Shown here one piece after another: positions 27,071 through 35,328 of a stretch of 64,000 nucleotides of DNA (positions are counted from its first letter, which is position 1; each line of letters begins with the position of its first letter). The stretch comes from JBCCGL01 sp039029275 (GTDB lineage Bacteria; Pseudomonadota; Gammaproteobacteria; JBCCGL01), in assembly GCA_039029275.1 (NCBI GenBank), contig JBCCGL010000004.1, forward strand, positions 62,001 to 126,000, read 5' to 3'. The notes beneath the pieces are model-generated. The model searched no databases. It saw nothing but the letters and a program-made list of their open reading frames with translations, and had not been told where the DNA came from. A program made the translations under genes and the position numbers.

Positions 27071-27544
27071 TCACGCAAATCCTGAAGAGAACCGGTTGCT
27101 TGAAAGATTCTCGCTAATTCGAACCTCAGCGAGCCTGTCGAGCATGCGCGTCACCGTGTTGCGCCAATCGATTTGACTCGCGCTGGTTCTCTTGGAAAAT
27201 TCCAAATGTTGGTAGATAACGGTTTCGAGTTGAATCCGCGCGACTTCGTCGCACCTGATCCAGCGCGCTGACATACCCCAATCCGGAAATCGCCGTTGCT
27301 TCAGGGATAATTCTGACGTTTGGTGAACCACGGTATGCCTCGAATCTTGTTCAATTCGTGACATCAAATCATCGACAACGCGATCATCGCCCTCGATGTA
27401 CTGCAGGAAACGCTTGCGACTGTAAAAAAGATAACCAGTCACCCCGGCTTTCTCATTACACACGCGCGCGTCCGCCGCCAAGATCGACAGTTGGTCGTCG
27501 TCGAAATCGCTCAGCGCCCGACTTATGTAGGTAATGCTTTTCAT
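27071..27544 (-). CDS. BLUF-domain blue-light sensor
   Basis: A 157-residue protein starting MKSITYISRAL. The BLUF flavin-binding pattern is complete: Y6 in the first strand, N30, GVTGYLFY, Q48 in FLQYIEG, DSRH, and W89 (FPDWGM); Tyr and Gln are the residues of the light-driven hydrogen-bond switch. The BLUF fold ends near residue 95; about 60 residues of helix follow, with no enzymatic domain. It would bind FAD and act through a partner. The neighbour, convergent and only 10 bases away, is a PAS-GGDEF-EAL enzyme, which suggests light control of cyclic-di-GMP. The ATG at 27544 fits the family; a longer frame to 27589 does not. Confidence 0.92.
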   Translation of the reverse strand: MKSITYISRALSDFDDDQLSILAADARVCNEKAGVTGYLFYSRKRFLQYIEGDDRVVDDLMSRIEQDSRHTVVHQTSELSLKQRRFPDWGMSARWIRCDEVARIQLETVIYQHLEFSKRTSASQIDWRNTVTRMLDRLAEVRISENLSSNRFSSGFA

Positions 27545-27555
27545 CGCGCACATGA

Positions 27556-27583
27556 ACCATAGTTTGGAAGACCCTGTCGTCAA
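27556..27583 (-). promoter_or_regulatory. Possible promoter of the BLUF gene
   Basis: On the minus strand TTGACG (27578-27583) and TATGGT (27556-27561) are spaced by 16 bases, immediately upstream of the BLUF start at 27544. The -10 match is only moderate, and the leader would be very short. Confidence 0.35.
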
Positions 27584-27603
27584 AAGCAAACCGTCCGCCG
27601 CGC

Positions 27604-27632
27604 TTGCACCTGCCTACCTCTAAACCGATAAT
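27604..27632 (+). promoter_or_regulatory. Probable sigma70 promoter of dxs
   Basis: TTGCAC (27604-27609) and GATAAT (27627-27632) are separated by exactly 17 bases, 26 bases before the dxs start. A private promoter makes sense because dxs is detached from ispA here. Confidence 0.55.
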
Positions 27633-27658
27633 GAGCGATTGATACAGCCGCGCGCCAC

Positions 27659-29563
27659 ATGATCGATTCCAGCCAATTTCCGAACCTGTTAAAGGCAAGC
27701 ACGCCCCAAGAGCTGCGCCAGCTCGATGTTGAAGTGCTGGAAGCCGTATGCGGGGAATTGCGCAGCTACCTGATTGAGTCGGTCGCTGAAACCGGCGGCC
27801 ATTTGGGGGCCAGCCTGGGCACGGTCGAGCTAACCGTGGCATTGCACTACGTCTTTGACACCCCGCACGACAGACTCGTGTGGGACGTCGGCCACCAATC
27901 CTACCCGCATAAGATTCTGACCGGCCGACGCGATCGAATGCACACCATGCGTATGAAGGACGGTTTGGCCGGGTTCAACAAACGCGATGAAAGCGAATAC
28001 GACACCTTTGGTGTAGGTCATTCCAGCACATCGATCAGCGCCGCGTTGGGCATGGCGATTGCCGCTAAACACAAGGGTGAGGATCGCAACTGCGTCGCGG
28101 TCATCGGCGACGGTGCCATGACCGCCGGGATGGCGTTCGAAGCCATGAACAACGCCGGTGCCTGGAAGGCCAATATGCTGGTCGTGCTGAACGACAACGA
28201 TATGTCAATTTCGCCAAATGTCGGCGCACTGAATCAGTATTTCACTCGGATTATTTCCGGCAAAACCTATTACAACGCGCGCGAGACCGGAAAGAAGGTG
28301 TTGAGCAAAATGCCACCGGTCTGGGAATTTGCGCGGCGCTGGGAAGAACACGCCAAAGGCATGGTCGCACCTGGAACCTTGTTTGAAGAGCTGGGTTTTA
28401 ATTACTACGGCCCGATTGACGGTCACGACATCGGCGCGATGGTCAAAATTCTGCAAAACCTCAAAGCGATGCCGGGGCCATTGCTCCTACATGTGGTGAC
28501 TAAAAAAGGCAAGGGCTACCCTTTCGCCGAGCAGGAATCACTGGCCTTACACGCGGTCGAGCCCTTTGATCCCACTACCGGCAAAAGCCTCAAAACATCG
28601 AACGGACCCGGCAAGCCCAAATACACTCAAATTTTCAGCGACTGGCTGTGTGATATGGCCGCAGTGGATGATCGTCTGGTTGCGATCACGCCGGCGATGC
28701 GCGAAGGCTCCGGTCTGGTCGAATTCGAAAAGCAGTTTCCGGATCGCTATTTTGACGTCGGCATCGCTGAGCAACATTCGGTCACGCTCGCAGCAGGCCT
28801 GGCCTGCGAGGCTGTCAAGCCTGTGGTGGCGATCTATTCGACCTTTCTGCAACGTGGATACGATCAGCTAATACACGATGTTGCGATCCAGAACCTGCCG
28901 GTGCTGTTTGCACTGGATCGCGCTGGACTGGTTGGACCGGACGGCGCCACCCACGCCGGCAGCTTCGACTACAGCTACATGCGGTGTCTTCCGAATATGA
29001 TTGTGATGGCACCAGCGGATGAAAACGAATGCCGCAGGATGCTCTCGACCGGATTTCTGCACGACGGGCCTGCGTCTGTGCGCTACCCGCGCGGCAGCGG
29101 ACCTGGCGTCGAGGTGGATGCGACTCTAGAACCAATCGAAATCGGTAAAGCCAACGTTGTTCGCAAAGGTAAACGTGTCGCACTACTCGCCTTTGGCAGT
29201 ATGGTGTACCCCGCAATGGCCTGCGCGGACGAACTCGACGCCACGCTTATCAACATGCGTTTTGTCAAACCACTGGACGAAGCGCTTGTGGTCAGGCTGA
29301 CGGCAACGTACGACCATATCGTCACAATCGAAGAAAACACAATCGCCGGCGGCGCGGGCAGCGCAGTAAATGAATTGTTGAATCAACACGGCATCGAACA
29401 GCGTGTGACCAACATCGGCCTTCCTGATGTTTTTGTCGAACACGGTTCGCGCGAAGAGTTGCTCACCCAGGTCGGGCTTGATGCCAATGGCATCTTGCGA
29501 CAAGTCAAGGCCGCGATCGACTCATCGCTTGGGCTGCCTTTAAACACTCCCGTTAGCGCCTGA
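27659..29563 (+). CDS. dxs: 1-deoxy-D-xylulose-5-phosphate synthase
   Basis: Thiamine-diphosphate enzyme that condenses pyruvate and glyceraldehyde 3-phosphate, the first step of the MEP isoprenoid pathway. Seen: VWDVGHQSYPHKILTGR, GVGHSSTSISAALGMA, the ThDP motif GDGAMTAGMAFEAMNNAG, the glutamate of DVGIAEQH, and DRAGLVGPDGATHAG in the C-terminal transketolase part. 634 residues, normal. It supplies precursors for IspA, encoded 7.5 kb upstream on the same strand. A hairpin begins at its stop codon. Confidence 0.98.
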   Translation: MIDSSQFPNLLKASTPQELRQLDVEVLEAVCGELRSYLIESVAETGGHLGASLGTVELTVALHYVFDTPHDRLVWDVGHQSYPHKILTGRRDRMHTMRMKDGLAGFNKRDESEYDTFGVGHSSTSISAALGMAIAAKHKGEDRNCVAVIGDGAMTAGMAFEAMNNAGAWKANMLVVLNDNDMSISPNVGALNQYFTRIISGKTYYNARETGKKVLSKMPPVWEFARRWEEHAKGMVAPGTLFEELGFNYYGPIDGHDIGAMVKILQNLKAMPGPLLLHVVTKKGKGYPFAEQESLALHAVEPFDPTTGKSLKTSNGPGKPKYTQIFSDWLCDMAAVDDRLVAITPAMREGSGLVEFEKQFPDRYFDVGIAEQHSVTLAAGLACEAVKPVVAIYSTFLQRGYDQLIHDVAIQNLPVLFALDRAGLVGPDGATHAGSFDYSYMRCLPNMIVMAPADENECRRMLSTGFLHDGPASVRYPRGSGPGVEVDATLEPIEIGKANVVRKGKRVALLAFGSMVYPAMACADELDATLINMRFVKPLDEALVVRLTATYDHIVTIEENTIAGGAGSAVNELLNQHGIEQRVTNIGLPDVFVEHGSREELLTQVGLDANGILRQVKAAIDSSLGLPLNTPVSA

Positions 29564-29583
29564 GACAGCAGACCGCTGTCTCA
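29561..29583 (+). terminator. Hairpin at the end of dxs
   Basis: TGAGACAGC (29561-29569, starting with the dxs stop codon) pairs perfectly with GCTGTCTCA (29575-29583) around a 5-base loop. No T-run follows, so it may be a message-stabilising or weak terminator hairpin rather than a classical intrinsic terminator. Confidence 0.35.
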
Positions 29584-29649
29584 AGTCTCTGTAATTTCAG
29601 ACGATAACAGTCTCAAAGCGGCTCACTCGAGCCGTTCGCGGGAGTTTTC

Positions 29650-30615
29650 GTGGGTACGCTCAAACTGCTATGGGTGACGGCCGGGCTGCAGTTGCTCAGC
29701 ATGGCTTTATTGTTTTTACCGGTTGAGCCGCGCTGGGCAATATCCATTCAACTGCTGACGCTGTGTTGTGTCAGCTACATGATTCACAACAGTTATCGAC
29801 GTCGAACTCTGGCGATAGAAAGCCAGCAATGTGCTCACTCGGTGGACTACAGCGCGCTCGATCTTGAGCGTGACATCCAGACTTTTCAGACGGTGATCGA
29901 TGACGAGATCAAGTCACTCGAAATTGCCCTCGAAGTCGACGAAAGCGAGGAGACACCACTGCCGCAGATCGACGTTGCTGCGACAACTGAGAACTCAGAT
30001 GTGACCGTCGATTTGCCAGTAATAACCACGTCTTATGACCTGCGCGAAGAATACAGCAGCATCGGAGCCGCAGTTCGTCGCGTTTCGCAAGACGTGACCG
30101 AAATGTCGAGTGGCCTGAGTGACGTTCAAAGCATGACTCATCAGACTCGCCTGCTCGCGCTCAACGCCGCGATTGAAGCCGCACGCTCGGACAGCGTTGG
30201 GCGTGGCTTTGCCGTCGTCGCAAAGCAGGTCAGCAGCTTGGCAGGGCGCAGTATCGAGCTGAACGGTGAAATCCGCGATGCGATCGAGCGGGCACAAAAG
30301 TCGATGATCGAACTGCGCGATCGCTGCGATGCGCTCGCGCATCTACCCGAGACCGAGTTCGACGCCAACGAACCGCAGATTCGCGACGAATGGCCCCATG
30401 CCAAACAGCTTCGTACGCAGGCCGAGCAACACAGTAACGATGTCGAAGAAGCCGTGCGGCAACTCGGCGATTACATTCGCGAAAACGGTGGCATGCCCAT
30501 GCAGCACACGATGCACGCAACACTCAACACAATCGCGCGCCATATCGAGGAACTCAGCGAGGCGAGCCGCGACTTTTGCGATAAAACCGATGCCATGATC
30601 AATGACGATTGTTAA
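29650..30615 (+). CDS. Short methyl-accepting chemotaxis-type signalling protein
   Basis: A 321-residue protein. Two adjacent hydrophobic helices at the N-terminus (~4-23 and ~28-46) leave almost no periplasmic loop, so it probably senses an internal or membrane signal. There is no HAMP domain. The chemoreceptor signalling tip is clear at ~165-205: LLALNAAIEAARS followed by GRGFAVVAKQVSSLA. The helix pair is shorter than in flagellar chemoreceptors and no C-terminal docking pentapeptide is seen. GTG start has GGGAG five bases upstream. It lies between dxs and folE2. It could be a target of the CheB-CheR fusion nearby, though this is only a guess. Confidence 0.85.
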   Translation: MGTLKLLWVTAGLQLLSMALLFLPVEPRWAISIQLLTLCCVSYMIHNSYRRRTLAIESQQCAHSVDYSALDLERDIQTFQTVIDDEIKSLEIALEVDESEETPLPQIDVAATTENSDVTVDLPVITTSYDLREEYSSIGAAVRRVSQDVTEMSSGLSDVQSMTHQTRLLALNAAIEAARSDSVGRGFAVVAKQVSSLAGRSIELNGEIRDAIERAQKSMIELRDRCDALAHLPETEFDANEPQIRDEWPHAKQLRTQAEQHSNDVEEAVRQLGDYIRENGGMPMQHTMHATLNTIARHIEELSEASRDFCDKTDAMINDDC

Positions 30616-30656
30616 CACAGCGTAATCGCAACACAGCCTGACGACAAAAGGACAAA

Positions 30657-30685
30657 TTGCTATCACCAACTCTGTGTAATAGTAT
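30657..30685 (+). promoter_or_regulatory. Probable promoter of folE2
   Basis: TTGCTA (30657-30662) and TAGTAT (30680-30685) are spaced by 17 bases, about 45 bases before the folE2 ATG. I did not find a convincing Zur-type operator, which some folE2 genes carry. Confidence 0.5.
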
Positions 30686-30729
30686 TCACGCCCTTTTTCG
30701 ATTTGACCGCCCGTACAGGTGCAACAGGT

Positions 30730-31560
30730 ATGACAGCCAGGAGCAAACCCATATCGCTTGAAACTGCAATCCCGGATGTGCAGGGTTACGCGGACGACCG
30801 TCATATTGAGATAAACCGGGTCGGCATTCGCGACATTCGCCACCCAGTGAGCGTGGTTGACCGCAGCGGCGACGTGCAGCACACAGTGGCGCGCTTCTCA
30901 ATGACCGTGCGCCTGCCCGAGGATCGCAAAGGTACTCACATGTCGCGCTTCACGCAGTTGCTCAACGAGCATAACGACACCGCGCACTCGGTGAAAAACT
31001 TCGAGGGCCTGTTCGAAGAAATGAACACCCGTCTCGATAGTGCTGCCGGAACTATAGAAATGACCTTCCCCTACTTTGTACGCAAAGCCGCGCCGGCATC
31101 CGGCGTTACCGGGGTAATGGACTACGAGGTCACCCTGCGCTCGGACGTGCGCGTCGAACGCAACACCGAAACTCACATCAAAGTTGCCGTCCCGGTGACG
31201 ACGCTGTGTCCATGCTCCAAGGAAATTTCCGAATACGGCGCACACAACCAGCGCTCACACATCACCATTGACGCGTGCATAAGCGAACCGGTCTGGATCG
31301 AGGAGCTGATCGATATTGCCGAGCGCGAAGGTTCAAGCGAGCTTTTCAGTCAGTTGAAACGCGCCGATGAAAAAATCGTTACCGAGCGCGCTTACGACAA
31401 CCCCAAGTTCGTCGAAGACCTGATACGAGACGTGGCCAAGCACCTGAACAAGGACGAGCGCATACGCAGCTACGTATTGGAGGTTGAGAACTTCGAGTCG
31501 ATCCACAACCACTCGGCGTACGCCATGATCGCTCGCGACAAGAGCGCGCCCGAAGGTTAA
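30730..31560 (+). CDS. folE2: GTP cyclohydrolase I type 2 (FolE2)
   Basis: Converts GTP to dihydroneopterin triphosphate for folate (and queuosine-type) synthesis; the FolE2/GCYH-IB family is not homologous in detail to FolE and can use metals other than zinc. Seen: DVQGYADDRHIEINRVG, the family core RIHP-type segment RDIRHPVSV, VTTLCPCSKEIS with the metal/catalytic cysteine, and AHNQRSHITI. 276 residues from ATG 30730; an in-frame TTG at 30703 would add nine residues but is less likely. It lies downstream of the chemoreceptor-like gene with its own likely promoter. Confidence 0.95.
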   Translation: MTARSKPISLETAIPDVQGYADDRHIEINRVGIRDIRHPVSVVDRSGDVQHTVARFSMTVRLPEDRKGTHMSRFTQLLNEHNDTAHSVKNFEGLFEEMNTRLDSAAGTIEMTFPYFVRKAAPASGVTGVMDYEVTLRSDVRVERNTETHIKVAVPVTTLCPCSKEISEYGAHNQRSHITIDACISEPVWIEELIDIAEREGSSELFSQLKRADEKIVTERAYDNPKFVEDLIRDVAKHLNKDERIRSYVLEVENFESIHNHSAYAMIARDKSAPEG

Positions 31561-32342
31561 AACCCGGCTCCATCGGGCAGCCGCGGCAACGAAAACCAGC
31601 GGCTACAATCTGCAGCCGATAGCACCGAAACCCGCGCCGCGCCGTCGGTCAAAACCTCGCTGACGGCCTCAATCGCCAATTCACTGGTGTTGTTTTGCTC
31701 ACTCAAATGCGCCAGCAATATAAATTCGAGACCGTCGGAATCAACGCTCTGCAGTATCTGCGCTGCTTGAGCGTTGGATAGATGCCCGTAGTCGCCGCCG
31801 ACCCTCGCCTGCAACGCCGGCGGATACGGTCCGTCGCGCAGCATTTGCGGGTCGTGGTTGCACTCGATCACCAACGCTTGGACATGCTGCACGCTTTCAA
31901 TCACGTGCGGGGTAATTTTGCCAAGGTCAGTAAGAATACCGAGTCGTGAATTTTCCGCGTGTATAGAGAACTGACACGCCTCGGCTGCATCGTGCGGCAC
32001 ACAAAAAGGGTGGAGAACAAATACGCCGATTGAAAAAGGCTGCGATGCGGCGTAGAAATTCAGCTCAGCAATTTTCTTGTCGCGCGCGCGTCTGTAGGTG
32101 CCACGCGTCATCCACACAGGCAGTTTGTATTTGCGCGCGAACGGCCCCACGCCACGAAGGTGATCACCGTGTTCGTGCGTAACGACAATGGCGTTCAAAT
32201 CACCCGGAGAAACCTCCAGCAACGTCAGGCGGCGCTCGGTTTCCTTGATGGTCAAACCGCAGTCGAGCAGAAAAGCATCGCTGCCGTGACGCACAACAGC
32301 GGCGTTGCCGTTGCTGCCACTGCCGATGCACGCGTAGTCCAC
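31557..32342 (-). CDS. MBL-fold metallohydrolase (YycJ/WalJ-like)
   Basis: A 261-residue metallo-beta-lactamase-fold protein starting MDYACIGSGSNGNAAVV. Metal ligands are in THEHGDHLRG (~57-63), GILTDLGKI and ECNHD, with HLS near the C-terminus. The pattern fits the YycJ/WalJ group of small nuclease-like hydrolases that follow bamC in many gammaproteobacteria. It begins one base after the bamC stop, so the two are co-transcribed. Substrate unknown. It overlaps the folE2 stop by four bases on the opposite strand. Confidence 0.87.
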   Translation of the reverse strand: MDYACIGSGSNGNAAVVRHGSDAFLLDCGLTIKETERRLTLLEVSPGDLNAIVVTHEHGDHLRGVGPFARKYKLPVWMTRGTYRRARDKKIAELNFYAASQPFSIGVFVLHPFCVPHDAAEACQFSIHAENSRLGILTDLGKITPHVIESVQHVQALVIECNHDPQMLRDGPYPPALQARVGGDYGHLSNAQAAQILQSVDSDGLEFILLAHLSEQNNTSELAIEAVSEVLTDGAARVSVLSAADCSRWFSLPRLPDGAGF

Positions 32343-32343
32343 T

Positions 32344-33471
32344 TTAGCTGCTGGTAATCTGGAGCTTGATCGCGTTCAGAATCGAGAGTTCTTCGGCGTT
32401 GTTTAACTGCTCGCCGTTGTCATCACTCAGCGTGATGTAGGTACCATCCGGCCGATCACCCAAATAAACCTGATAGGTTCGCACATCGGTATTTTCAGCC
32501 GAAAATATTGCACCGAGCGACTGCAGTATACCGCCGTCTTCTTCCTCTGGCTCATCGGCGACAAAGCGGTCGCCGGTGTATGAAACGTCAAAGCGACCGA
32601 CATCAAACTCGCCGTACTCGATGTCAAAAAGCAGGTCTTCTAGCGCAATCTCAACTTCGTCCCACACCAGTGCGTACGTTTTAGTCACAACCAAAGCAGT
32701 GCCAAAGTCGTCACCCTGGGCAATGTAGGCATCGGCTTCCATGCGGGCGATGTCTTCCTCACTCAAAATGCCCTTGGCGCGCTGAACGTCAATTCCTAAA
32801 TAGACCAAAAGGCGCATCAGCATGCGTGACTCAATCTCGGGATTACGCTCGGCATCCCGATAAGCAAACGTGCCGTCTTCGTCGCGCGCGTCATCGTCAA
32901 TGCGCTGCTCAGCTATCGTTCGATAGTCGACAAACAGGTGCGTACCGCCCTGTTCCGCGCGTTCAAACCGAAAAGTGAAGGTGGTGAGTGACTCGTTGGG
33001 GCGAATTAACTCAAGAGTCTTATCGATTACCCCCAGGAGTCCTGCACGCGGGACGGCCAGCGTCTCCTCTGCCCAGGTGGTTTGCATGATTCCCTCTAGG
33101 GGACTTTCTTTTCTCAGGAGGTAACCTTCGCGCTGCAAAAACTCGCGAACGCCGCCCCATAAGTCCTCCGGTGCTGAACTCAGGGCTAACCAGGACACGT
33201 CGCCATCGCGCACATAACGAATTTCGTCCAACTCCGGCAGCAGCGTGTTGGGAGTGATTTTTTCGTTATCAACCCCGCTGATTACAAAGCCTGCGCTCTG
33301 GCGGGGCGAAGACAAATCTGGAGGAATCACCAGTTGCTCGGCACTGTCCGCTTTTTGGTAGAGAACCTCGGGGCGGCTGTCCGAATAAAACGCGCTGCAA
33401 GCCGGCAATAGTGCCGCGGTAATCACGATGGAAATGGCAGGAAGAACTTTACTTTGTTGTTTCATACACAA
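32344..33471 (-). CDS. bamC: Outer-membrane assembly lipoprotein BamC
   Basis: A 375-residue lipoprotein of the BAM complex that inserts beta-barrel proteins. The N-terminus is a lipoprotein signal with LLPAC as lipobox (Pro at -2 is unusual), then an unstructured stretch with DSRPEVLYQKADSAEQLVIPPDL as in BamC/NlpB, followed by two helix-grip domains (VREFLQREGYLLRKESP; TYALVWDEVEIALEDL). In relatives gcvR-dapA normally lies between bcp and bamC; here bamC is directly divergent from bcp. Confidence 0.9.
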   Translation of the reverse strand: MCMKQQSKVLPAISIVITAALLPACSAFYSDSRPEVLYQKADSAEQLVIPPDLSSPRQSAGFVISGVDNEKITPNTLLPELDEIRYVRDGDVSWLALSSAPEDLWGGVREFLQREGYLLRKESPLEGIMQTTWAEETLAVPRAGLLGVIDKTLELIRPNESLTTFTFRFERAEQGGTHLFVDYRTIAEQRIDDDARDEDGTFAYRDAERNPEIESRMLMRLLVYLGIDVQRAKGILSEEDIARMEADAYIAQGDDFGTALVVTKTYALVWDEVEIALEDLLFDIEYGEFDVGRFDVSYTGDRFVADEPEEEDGGILQSLGAIFSAENTDVRTYQVYLGDRPDGTYITLSDDNGEQLNNAEELSILNAIKLQITSS

Positions 33472-33697
33472 CTATTTTGACGGGTTTGATTCTAGCGTTT
33501 TTACTGGCGAGTACGCGCTGCCACCGATAGCCAGAGCACACCGCAATAACGGGCAGGAATGGTACTTGGCGCGCTCATTGAACACAAGCGGGGTGCCTTA
33601 CCAGATCGCAAATCAATCACTCCGGCGGTTTGCACTATCCAGCCGTTTCTGAAGGCATTAGACTGAATCCTCAAATTGATATTCGAGAGCATCGTCC

Positions 33698-34159
33698 ATG
33701 GTTTCAATCGGAAATAAAGTCGCTGACTTCAACCTGCCTGCTACCGGAAATAAAACGGTTTCGCTTTCTGACTTTAGCGGTAAAGTCGTTGTGCTGTACT
33801 TTTACCCTAAGGACAACACGCCGGGTTGCACTACTGAAAGCGTTGATTTCTCTCACTTTCATGAGCAGTTCGTGGCCGTGAACTGTGTGGTGCTTGGGAT
33901 CTCGCGCGACTCGATCAAAAAACACGAGAACTTCAAGTCGAAATACGAAATGCCGTTTGATCTTCTATCAGATGAGGATGATGTTGTGTGCCGCGCATTC
34001 GACGTCATCAAAATGAAAAGCATGTACGGCAAACAGTTCGAGGGGATCGAGCGCAGTACATTTCTGATCGACGCCGACGGCGTTTTGCGCCAGGAGTGGC
34101 GCAAGGTAAAGGTCAAGGGCCACGTTGAAGAAGTGCTGGTGGCAGCGCAGTCGCTGTAG
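33698..34159 (+). CDS. bcp: Thioredoxin-dependent peroxiredoxin Bcp
   Basis: A 153-residue PrxQ/Bcp-type peroxiredoxin that reduces hydroperoxides. The peroxidatic Cys is C44 in the motif YPKDNTPGCTTES. The resolving Cys five residues later, present in E. coli Bcp, is absent; other cysteines lie at CVVLG and VVCRAF. The conserved Arg of the active site is seen in IERSTFLID. Stop codon abuts the stop of the convergent perM-like gene. The 226-base spacer upstream is shared with divergent bamC. Confidence 0.95.
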   Translation: MVSIGNKVADFNLPATGNKTVSLSDFSGKVVVLYFYPKDNTPGCTTESVDFSHFHEQFVAVNCVVLGISRDSIKKHENFKSKYEMPFDLLSDEDDVVCRAFDVIKMKSMYGKQFEGIERSTFLIDADGVLRQEWRKVKVKGHVEEVLVAAQSL

Positions 34160-35239
34160 TCAAGACTCCACCGACGGCGGGCTGCCCTGCATTGTCTGTC
34201 TCGGCCAGGCGTTGAGAACGGCCTGAACCAGCGTCGCAAGGGGAATCGCAAAAAATACGCCCCAGACGCCCCACAGCCCGCCAAAAAACAGCACCGCCAC
34301 CACAATTGCCACGGGGTGGAGATTGACCACCTCCGAAAATAACAAGGGCACAAGTAAATTGCCGTCGAGAATCTGAATGATGAGATAGGCCAGCATCAGG
34401 TAGCCAAACTGTGGATCCAGTCCCCACTGAAAGAACGCGATAAGCGCGACCGGTATCGTGACTGCAACCGCACCGACAAACGGGATGATGACTGAAATAC
34501 CCACCAGAAAACTCAGTAACAAGGCAAAGTTTAAGCCCATCAAACCGAAGGTGATAAATGAAGTGATCCAGATGATCATGATCTCGATAAACTTGCCGCG
34601 AATGTATTTGGCGATTTTACTGTCGACCTCACGCCAAACGCTGACGATCAGCTCGCGCTGGCGCGGCGCGAAGGTCGAACCCCACTGCACCAGAAGGTGT
34701 TTGTCTTTCAACGCGAAGTAGACCATGAGAGGCACCAATACCAGATACAGCGCAAAGGCGAAAATATTCACCGCGTTCGCGATCGAGAACGATAACAACG
34801 CCTGTCCAAGAGAACCGAGTCCGGAGCGAATCGTGTTGATCAATTCGTCGATTTGCTCATTGCTGATGATATTGGGATAAGCGCGCGGCAGCCGCGAAAG
34901 CGCCTCTTTACCCTGGGCGATCATGCTAGGAAAGATGTCGATCAGCTCGACCACCTGTTTCCACAACAAGGGCAGTAAACCGAATACCAGAATCAGGAAA
35001 AAGATGAAAAATCCGAGCAGCACAATGGCTGAGCCGAGCGAGCGCGGTACGCTAATGCGCTCCATTGCCGACACTACGCCTTCAAGAAGATAAGCGAGTA
35101 ATACCGCGACCAGTACCGGCGCGAGAATATCGCCCAGCAGCAAAACCACCAGCAACGACATCACCAGCACAATTGCCAGGATCACGACCTGCGGGTCGGA
35201 GAAATGTCGCTGGTACCACTCGGAGATTACATTGAACAT
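34160..35239 (-). CDS. AI-2E family transporter (PerM-like permease)
   Basis: A 359-residue membrane protein with about eight hydrophobic helices, starting with PQVVILAIVLVMSLLVVLLL. The family signature near the C-terminus (LVGISVIIPFVGAVAVTIP; ILDGNLLVPLLFSEVVNLHP) identifies the UPF0118/AI-2E group, which includes PerM and the AI-2 exporter TqsA; transport substrate is not predictable. In several gammaproteobacteria a perM-like gene neighbours bcp, as here. Confidence 0.92.
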   Translation of the reverse strand: MFNVISEWYQRHFSDPQVVILAIVLVMSLLVVLLLGDILAPVLVAVLLAYLLEGVVSAMERISVPRSLGSAIVLLGFFIFFLILVFGLLPLLWKQVVELIDIFPSMIAQGKEALSRLPRAYPNIISNEQIDELINTIRSGLGSLGQALLSFSIANAVNIFAFALYLVLVPLMVYFALKDKHLLVQWGSTFAPRQRELIVSVWREVDSKIAKYIRGKFIEIMIIWITSFITFGLMGLNFALLLSFLVGISVIIPFVGAVAVTIPVALIAFFQWGLDPQFGYLMLAYLIIQILDGNLLVPLLFSEVVNLHPVAIVVAVLFFGGLWGVWGVFFAIPLATLVQAVLNAWPRQTMQGSPPSVES

Positions 35240-35328
35240 ACGGAGGTTCGAACCACTAAAACGCTGTCCACGGTAGGCCAGCGAAGAGTGCGATCATAAC
35301 CGCTTTACGAGCATTGCTGCACAGAACT

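Noticed and set aside
35240..35270. T-loop-like GGTTCGAACC upstream of the perM-like gene
   Set aside because: No D-arm, anticodon stem or acceptor stem can be built around it on either strand; the sequence is spacer next to the perM-like start.
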